Shown piece by piece: positions 60,366 to 64,000 of a stretch of 64,000 bases of DNA. The notes beneath the pieces were generated by a model. That model was not told the origin of the DNA and searched no databases. It saw only the letters and a program-made list of their open reading frames with translations. Within the stretch, counting starts at the first letter, position 1. Each line of letters begins with the position of its first letter. This stretch comes from a virus. The stretch is from the IMG/VR virus record IMGVR_UViG_3300036668_000173, positions 23,313 through 87,312 of that record. One strand, 5' to 3'. Position numbers and translations under genes: made by a program.

Positions 60366-60475
60366 TGAGCGGCGAAGACTTAGTCAAGTTTTTGGTTTTG
60401 TTGCGTGAGACAGGCGGTCTTGATTTGTATTGGAAGAACCGCATCACCGAGGTGATAAAAAAACTAGGAGGGTGA
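60365..60475 (+). CDS. Small ORF (36 aa)
   Basis: MSGEDLVKFLVLLRETGGLD, one-base TGATG coupling to the gene before and AGGAGG near its end for the next. Unknown. Confidence 0.5.
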   Translation: MSGEDLVKFLVLLRETGGLDLYWKNRITEVIKKLGG

Positions 60476-60481
60476 CTTACT

Positions 60482-60586
60482 ATGTTTCTAATTTACGTGT
60501 TTGTGTTTTCGGTTGCATCAATGGTGATTTGTATAATATCTTCTATCATTTACAATGGCGGTGTTGTTTTTAAACAAAACCCTTAA
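60482..60586 (+). CDS. 34-aa membrane peptide
   Basis: MFLIYVFVFSVASMVICIIS then SIIYNGG: one membrane helix. GGAGG well placed inside the preceding gene. Confidence 0.55.
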   Translation: MFLIYVFVFSVASMVICIISSIIYNGGVVFKQNP

Positions 60587-60664
60587 TTATTACTTTTCTC
60601 CTATAAAAATTGTGATATACTATTTTTGTTGAGTTGTTAAACAGTAAAAAAAGGAAGACACATC

Positions 60665-61030
60665 ATGAAAGTATCTACTCGCTCCATGCCTTATCTTACT
60701 CAAGAAAACATTAATCTAATGATTGATCAAGCAAAATCCGCGGCAAGTATCGCGGCGACAGATTATCTGAACAATAATCTAGGTGGTCGTGACACAGGAT
60801 CTTGTGGCTTTGCTTGGGTTAATTTGCCTAATATTCACGGAAACTCAAAGCTTGCTAAGATGTTAAAGAATGCAGGTCTTCGTCGTGACTATAGGGGTTC
60901 ATTTCAAATTTGGAATCCTGCTCAGGTCGGGGCTCAAAACATAGACGTATTGTTTTCGGGTGCTCTAGCGGCAGAAGCTGTTTTGTGCTCATATGGCTTT
61001 GAAGCCTATGCAGGTAGTCGCGTAGATTAA
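60665..61030 (+). CDS. Conserved phage protein (121 aa)
   Basis: GSCGFAWVNLPNIHGNSKLA, FQIWNPAQVGAQNIDVLFSG, YGFEAYAGSRVD: a widespread phage family of unknown function. TGATATACT (about 60611-60619) upstream is an extended -10. Confidence 0.8.
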   Translation: MKVSTRSMPYLTQENINLMIDQAKSAASIAATDYLNNNLGGRDTGSCGFAWVNLPNIHGNSKLAKMLKNAGLRRDYRGSFQIWNPAQVGAQNIDVLFSGALAAEAVLCSYGFEAYAGSRVD

Positions 61031-61069
61031 AATTGTGTGGTATACTTGATTTTTATAGGGAAACACAAA

Positions 61070-61288
61070 ATGTTTACAGTAACAGAGTTCGTTAGTTATG
61101 TTGAGAGTTTTTACGGTGAAAATGGAATTTATCCCTTCACCAACTTAAAAACACGTGATATCACAATAGCCGTTAATGGCTACATCGGGTCATTGGGTGA
61201 AGAAGAGTTCTGCGCCGATAGCGTGGATCGTGAGCGTGTTCGTGATATCTTATTAAAAACTTTTTACTGTGAGTCGTTTAGTAATTAA
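61070..61288 (+). CDS. Hypothetical protein (72 aa)
   Basis: MFTVTEFVSYVESFYGENGI ... VRDILLKTFYCES. ATG fixed by AGGGAA. TATACT at 61041-61046 upstream. A recurrent small phage protein. Confidence 0.65.
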   Translation: MFTVTEFVSYVESFYGENGIYPFTNLKTRDITIAVNGYIGSLGEEEFCADSVDRERVRDILLKTFYCESFSN

Positions 61289-61329
61289 GTTCTTCACCAG
61301 ATGATATGTGCCAACAACTAGGACGTAAA

Positions 61330-61521
61330 ATGAAACCTCAAACAAGTATTAGTTCTTTAGTTAAGGTTCTTCTTGAAAAAAAAAGAGATCCTTTCTATAT
61401 TTTGGGCTATGTTGAAGCTCTATATGAGCGAAGAATTTGTAGATTGTCGCCAAAGCAACAGGCGGAATTGTCTCAAGACATAGAAGAAACAATTGATTAT
61501 ATAAACAAGGGAGTTGTATAA
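61330..61521 (+). CDS. Hypothetical protein (63 aa)
   Basis: MKPQTSISSLVKVLLEKKRD, YILGYVEALYERRI, helical. ATG after AGGACGTAA preferred to 61306. Confidence 0.6.
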   Translation: MKPQTSISSLVKVLLEKKRDPFYILGYVEALYERRICRLSPKQQAELSQDIEETIDYINKGVV

Positions 61522-61522
61522 C

Positions 61523-61990
61523 ATGGCAACACGATCAACTATTGCATTAGAATTAGCCGACGGTTCAATTAAGCAAGTGTACTGTCATTGGGATGGCTAT
61601 ATTTCTAATAACGGTGTTATCTTATTTAATCATTACTCGGATCCAAAAAAATTAGAGACCTTACTTGATATGAGTGATATTAGCTCTTTGGGTAAAGATA
61701 TTGGGGTCAAGCATCCATTTTCGTTTGTTGAAGCTGGAGTCTCTGTAGATAGTTTCCACAAATTATATGACGATATGACTACATTTTATGGTCGTGATCG
61801 TGAAGAAAAAAATATTCGTCCTGTTCGAGTCTTTGAGAACTTTAAAGATTATCTTGCAAAAAACGATAGTGAAGAGTATAACTATATTTTACGCTCGGAT
61901 GGTGAGTGGTACGTAGACTCTGGTCGTGGTCATGTGTCATTGTGGGCACAAATAAAATTAATAGAAGTGTTCGAAACCGCTTCGGCATAA
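61523..61990 (+). CDS. Conserved phage protein with MATRSTIALEL start
   Basis: 155 residues: MATRSTIALELADGSIKQVY, CHWDGYISNNGVILFNHYSD, SSLGKDIG. Widespread in T4-like phages; function unknown. GGGAG upstream. Confidence 0.82.
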   Translation: MATRSTIALELADGSIKQVYCHWDGYISNNGVILFNHYSDPKKLETLLDMSDISSLGKDIGVKHPFSFVEAGVSVDSFHKLYDDMTTFYGRDREEKNIRPVRVFENFKDYLAKNDSEEYNYILRSDGEWYVDSGRGHVSLWAQIKLIEVFETASA

Positions 61991-61993
61991 ACT

Positions 61994-62045
61994 AGAACGG
62001 TGATCCGATGAATAAACTGTTACTTGGGATCACCGTTCTTTTTTT
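61994..62045 (+). terminator. Strong intrinsic terminator
   Basis: AGAACGGTGATCC (61994-62006) pairs perfectly with 62027-62039, followed by a run of T to 62045. Closes the early accessory operon. Confidence 0.9.
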
Positions 62046-62091
62046 CATTGGGTTCATTTGGACTGTAACCCTTGTCATGATCATAGGTTGA
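62008..62091 (+). CDS. Possible 27-aa membrane peptide inside the terminator
   Basis: MNKLLLGITVLFFIGFIWTV then TLVMIIG, one membrane helix. It starts in the hairpin loop, so it is made only on read-through. Weak support. Confidence 0.3.
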   Translation: MNKLLLGITVLFFIGFIWTVTLVMIIG

Positions 62092-62113
62092 GGTATGACC
62101 CCCATAAAATAAC

Positions 62114-62142
62114 TTTACTCTTTTCATAGAAGGCACTATAAT
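62114..62142 (+). promoter_or_regulatory. Early promoter TTTACT-17-TATAAT
   Basis: TTTACT (62114-62119), 17 nt, TATAAT (62137-62142), then TACTGTATT, as at 54354-54382. Drives the gene at 62179. Confidence 0.78.
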
Positions 62143-62178
62143 TACTGTATTGAAGTTAATTGATACTAGGAAAACGAA

Positions 62179-62964
62179 ATGGAAATGAAAGCACTCTATG
62201 GGTTTATCTCTACTGGCGACAAAGTGGCTTTGTATACATTAAGAATTATGTATGAAGTTCCCGTTAGAACTGAGTTCGGTATTAGTTGGATCATGGAAGA
62301 GCATTATATTCGAAACTTATCGAACGACAAAGATAAGGCTCTCGAGAAGGCTAACTTGTTGTTATCTGATATGGGTTTATCATTAAAGGGTGATCCATCA
62401 TTTGACTTGAACGAAATTAAGCGTCGAAGCTCAGAGGCTCTTGAGAGCGAGCGCGACGCGCTCGCTAAGAAAACTGCCGAGATTAAGGCAGAAGCCGAAA
62501 AAGTCTTTGTCGAGGCTTGTGGTAAGAACGTTTTTTTAGTCGGTAAGCATATCGGCTTTACGCCAGAAGATGTCTACTCAAAAGATCCCAGCTATATACT
62601 TTGGTTAAACGGTATGGAAATAGAGTCAGAGATTTTAAATAAGTTTGACGTCAATGTTAAAATCGCCAAAGATTTTGTCGTGAAAAACGATATAAAAGGT
62701 CCAACCTTTGTTGGCGAGGTCGGTGAGAAAATAACATTAAATTTGACCTTGATTAAATCATACGCTCTTATTGGTTATTTTCGTTCTATTGTATTTACAT
62801 GTAAGACACCAGAAAACAATATTGTTAAGTTCTTTAGTACAGCTAAAGGATTTCTTGCATTAGAGGATGGCGATTCTTTTAGTGTAGTTGGTACAGTAAA
62901 AAGTCACAATGACTACAGTGGTAGAAAATCTACATCAATTAATCGCCCTAAGATGGCAAAATAA
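62179..62964 (+). CDS. Conserved phage protein with exonuclease-associated C part
   Basis: 261 residues. Coiled region about 85-115. Then FLVGKHIGFTPEDVYSKDPS, YILWL, an ExoX-C-like strand-helix pattern, and VGEVGEKITLNLTL ... GTVKSHNDYSGRKST, a small OB-like end. Possibly nucleic acid binding. AGGA well placed. Confidence 0.65.
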   Translation: MEMKALYGFISTGDKVALYTLRIMYEVPVRTEFGISWIMEEHYIRNLSNDKDKALEKANLLLSDMGLSLKGDPSFDLNEIKRRSSEALESERDALAKKTAEIKAEAEKVFVEACGKNVFLVGKHIGFTPEDVYSKDPSYILWLNGMEIESEILNKFDVNVKIAKDFVVKNDIKGPTFVGEVGEKITLNLTLIKSYALIGYFRSIVFTCKTPENNIVKFFSTAKGFLALEDGDSFSVVGTVKSHNDYSGRKSTSINRPKMAK

Positions 62965-63090
62965 AGGGTCGCAAAGGCTATGACCGATATATCCCTATTC
63001 GGTTATCCTCAAACAGGCGAGTACGGCGAAATTCCGTATCATAAAAATTTGTTTACACTTAGTCGAGTAAACAAAGCTCAATCAAGACTT
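62964..63090 (+). repeat. 127-bp direct repeat, copy 1
   Basis: Identical to 63874-64000; offset 910 bp. Begins AAGGGTCGCAAAGGCTATGA and covers the first 37 codons of the gene at 62980. Confidence 0.97.
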
Positions 63091-63168
63091 GAGGACAGTC
63101 GTCCAATAACCAGAAGACAATATGGGGCTTGTTTAGGGACAGGCACTATATTTGAGATGGATACATGA
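62980..63168 (+). CDS. Hypothetical protein (62 aa), start duplicated at window end
   Basis: MTDISLFGYPQTGEYGEIPY ... GTGTIFEMDT. Not recognised. AAAGG is very close to the ATG. The first 111 bp recur at 63890-64000. Confidence 0.55.
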   Translation: MTDISLFGYPQTGEYGEIPYHKNLFTLSRVNKAQSRLEDSRPITRRQYGACLGTGTIFEMDT

Positions 63169-63227
63169 GTCGCGTTGCGATAAACTTTAAGTAGAGATGT
63201 ATTCTTCTCAAATATAGTAAATAGCTG

Positions 63228-63256
63228 TTGACAAATAGTAAAAAGTAAGTTATAAT
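63228..63256 (+). promoter_or_regulatory. Perfect consensus sigma70 promoter
   Basis: TTGACA (63228-63233), exactly 17 nt, TATAAT (63251-63256). The strongest promoter seen in the window; it drives tRNA-Glu and the RNA modules behind it. Confidence 0.9.
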
Positions 63257-63292
63257 GGTTGTATAGTAAGAAATCGTTCTTTAAAAATTTAT

Positions 63293-63367
63293 GTCCCTAT
63301 AGATTATCGGTTAGATCATCACCCTTTCACGGTGGAGAGCCCAGTTCGATTCTGGGTGGGGACGCCA
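63293..63367 (+). tRNA. tRNA-Glu (anticodon TTC)
   Basis: 75 nt including encoded CCA. Acceptor GTCCCTA/TGGGGAC, D arm GATT...GATC, anticodon arm TCACC-CTTTCAC-GGTGG, T arm CCCAG-TTCGATT-CTGGG. All stems pair. Reads GAA (and GAG by wobble). Confidence 0.95.
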
Positions 63368-63372
63368 TATTT

Positions 63373-63473
63373 AAGTACATTCGTTGATCGGTGAGCAACA
63401 CAAATTGCAGATCCGCAAATGTCGATGAGTTTGGTACTCGCAGTTTAAGACGGTTCGATTCCGTAGTGTACTT
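63373..63473 (+). ncRNA. tRNA-like RNA module 1
   Basis: AAGTACA/TGTACTT acceptor-like stem encloses a D-arm-like GTTG...CAAC hairpin with GG in the loop, a TTGC/GCAA hairpin, GAG-TTTGGTA-CTC, and a T-arm-like ACGG-TTCGATT-CCGT. It has one hairpin too many for a tRNA and no convincing anticodon stem. Degenerate tRNA or new tRNA-like RNA. Confidence 0.6.
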
Positions 63474-63474
63474 T

Positions 63475-63580
63475 AATATGGTTTCTGATTGCCAATACAT
63501 GAAAGGCGTTCAACGCTGAGTACTTGTGGAGGATAGTGTCTGAGACATTGGCCCGAAGGACGGGAACAAGGTACCATATT
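63475..63580 (+). ncRNA. Stem-closed RNA module 2
   Basis: AATATGGT pairs perfectly with ACCATATT. Inside: CCAAT/ATTGG (about 63492/63547) enclosing GCG-TTCAA-CGC and TGTC-TGA-GACA hairpins, then CCCG-AAGGA-CGGG. tRNA-sized but without a T-loop. Unknown structured RNA. Confidence 0.5.
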
Positions 63581-63680
63581 GAAGTGCATTACATGACGCC
63601 TCGGCGAAGGGATTCTAGAAGCCCAGTAGCGATTAATAATTAAACATGTAGATGGGTTCGCATGGTGTAGTGTGCTTCAA
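63579..63680 (+). ncRNA. Stem-closed RNA module 3
   Basis: TTGAAGTGCA pairs with TGTGCTTCAA (10 pairs with two wobbles). Inside: CGC-CTCG-GCG, GGG...TTC-TA-GAA...CCC, and ACATG/CATGT. It abuts modules 2 and 4. Unknown RNA. Confidence 0.5.
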
Positions 63681-63734
63681 TATGGTATCAACGAAGACGA
63701 CAGGTCAGCATTATCAAATTCGATGAGGTATAAC

Positions 63735-63869
63735 ATGATTGTAAATTCTTATAACCACCCACGGGGCACCATTTGCATTGCACTAATGTACATAGGATGG
63801 CAACGAGCTTTTAAAATAGACAATCAGCACCACTATAAAGAGTTTACAGGGTGCTTTAGTATCATATAG
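63735..63869 (+). CDS. Possible small ORF (44 aa)
   Basis: MIVNSYNHPRGTICIALMYI ... EFTGCFSII after GAGGT. It lies inside a 188-nt span whose ends pair (ATATGGTAT 63680 / GTATCATAT 63859), so the segment may be RNA instead. Low confidence. Confidence 0.3.
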   Translation: MIVNSYNHPRGTICIALMYIGWQRAFKIDNQHHYKEFTGCFSII

Positions 63870-63873
63870 AATT

Positions 63874-64000
63874 AAGGGTCGCAAAGGCTATGACCGATAT
63901 ATCCCTATTCGGTTATCCTCAAACAGGCGAGTACGGCGAAATTCCGTATCATAAAAATTTGTTTACACTTAGTCGAGTAAACAAAGCTCAATCAAGACTT
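63874..64000 (+). repeat. 127-bp direct repeat, copy 2, with truncated second copy of the 62980 gene
   Basis: Exact copy of 62964-63090, ending on the last base of the window. Contains ATG 63890 and 37 codons of the duplicated gene. The match length may be set by the end of the sequence rather than by biology. Confidence 0.97.

Noticed and set aside
63373-63473. Module 1 as a normal tRNA (Pro TGG or Cys GCA)
   Set aside because: Candidate anticodon loops TTTGGTA and TTGCAGA lack proper 5-bp stems, and 50 nt lie between the D and T arms. Reported as tRNA-like only.
63484-63506. CTGA...GAAA spacing suggesting a hammerhead ribozyme in module 2
   Set aside because: The conserved core would need CTGATGA; here it is CTGATTG, and stem III with a cleavage site is not formed.
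62964-64000. 127-bp repeats as true terminal repeats of the phage genome
   Set aside because: T4-like phages have circularly permuted genomes, and copy 1 is internal; an assembly effect or local duplication is more likely.
1-64000. CRISPR arrays, insertion sequences, integrase or attachment sites
   Set aside because: None seen: no regular spaced repeats, no transposase or integrase genes. The zinc ribbon at 12869 resembles a transposase ribbon but is attached to a phosphoesterase.

Overview
This window is a gene-dense, AT-rich stretch of a virulent T4-like myovirus. Every protein gene lies on the + strand, with short gaps and many ATGA or TAATG stop-start overlaps. The T4 replication core is present in T4 order: UvsW, gp55, gp47, gp46, gp45, gp44, DexA, gp62, RegA, gp43, UvsX, gp41. 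The extras (CobT/CobS-like pair, Hsp20, ThyX, PhoH, GT9-like sugar transferases) are typical of aquatic T4-like phages. Nothing seen fixes the host. There are no photosynthesis genes, so a heterotrophic aquatic bacterium is more likely than a cyanobacterium. UvsW runs off the left edge.

Layout. 1-12.5 kb: UvsW, late sigma factor, recombination nuclease gp46/47, the MoxR/VWA-like CobS/CobT pair, sliding clamp, clamp loader and DexA. 12.6-17.6 kb: small HTH protein, zinc-ribbon metallophosphoesterase, RegA, two surface-sugar type enzymes, Hsp20 behind a structured leader, Sm-like protein. 17.6-25.7 kb: DNA polymerase, a primase-like protein, dCMP deaminase, UvsX, gp41, ThyX. 25.8-36.5 kb: a late, particle-directed accessory region. 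Many proteins there start with a T4 capsid-targeting-like peptide (M-x-[ST]-[FY]-x-[DE]-[FY] followed by L-x-E). They include a RelA/SpoT-fold protein, a nucleotidyltransferase and very basic proteins; an HD hydrolase, a SprT-like protease and a SleB-like muralytic enzyme lie among them, and a protein with an embedded HicA domain follows. 36.6-45.9 kb: ribonucleotide reductase with glutaredoxin, RNase H, phosphoesterase, PhoH and a zeta-like kinase that also starts with a capsid-targeting-like peptide. 45.9-63.2 kb: early accessory region of many small genes, with an RNA ligase, a P-loop kinase, a BCS1-like AAA protein, a SLOG fusion, MazG-like and ATP-grasp proteins, and two sets of paralogues. 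63.2-64 kb: a perfect sigma70-type promoter, tRNA-Glu(UUC) and a row of tRNA-sized stem-closed RNA modules. This segment lies between two identical 127-bp repeats, the second ending exactly at the window edge.

Regulation that can be read: gp55-type late promoters (TATAAATA), several inside hairpin loops; four intrinsic terminators; early promoters of the form TTTACT or TTGACA, 17 nt, TATAAT; and a 44-bp promoter-plus-hairpin element in two inverted copies 41 kb apart, the only minus-strand signal noticed.

Most interesting: (1) the late cargo set with protease-cleavable head-targeting leaders on enzyme or toxin-like domains, with an alarmone-type synthetase/hydrolase pair nearby; (2) hairpins carrying the late promoter in the loop, one of which hides a ribosome binding site from early transcripts; (3) the 44-bp inverted promoter/hairpin element, a candidate R-loop origin or small RNA; (4) an 11-bp tandem repeat that breaks a small membrane-protein gene in a phase-variation pattern; (5) the RNA modules behind tRNA-Glu. 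Functions were assigned by reading sequences and recalling family motifs; no database search was run.
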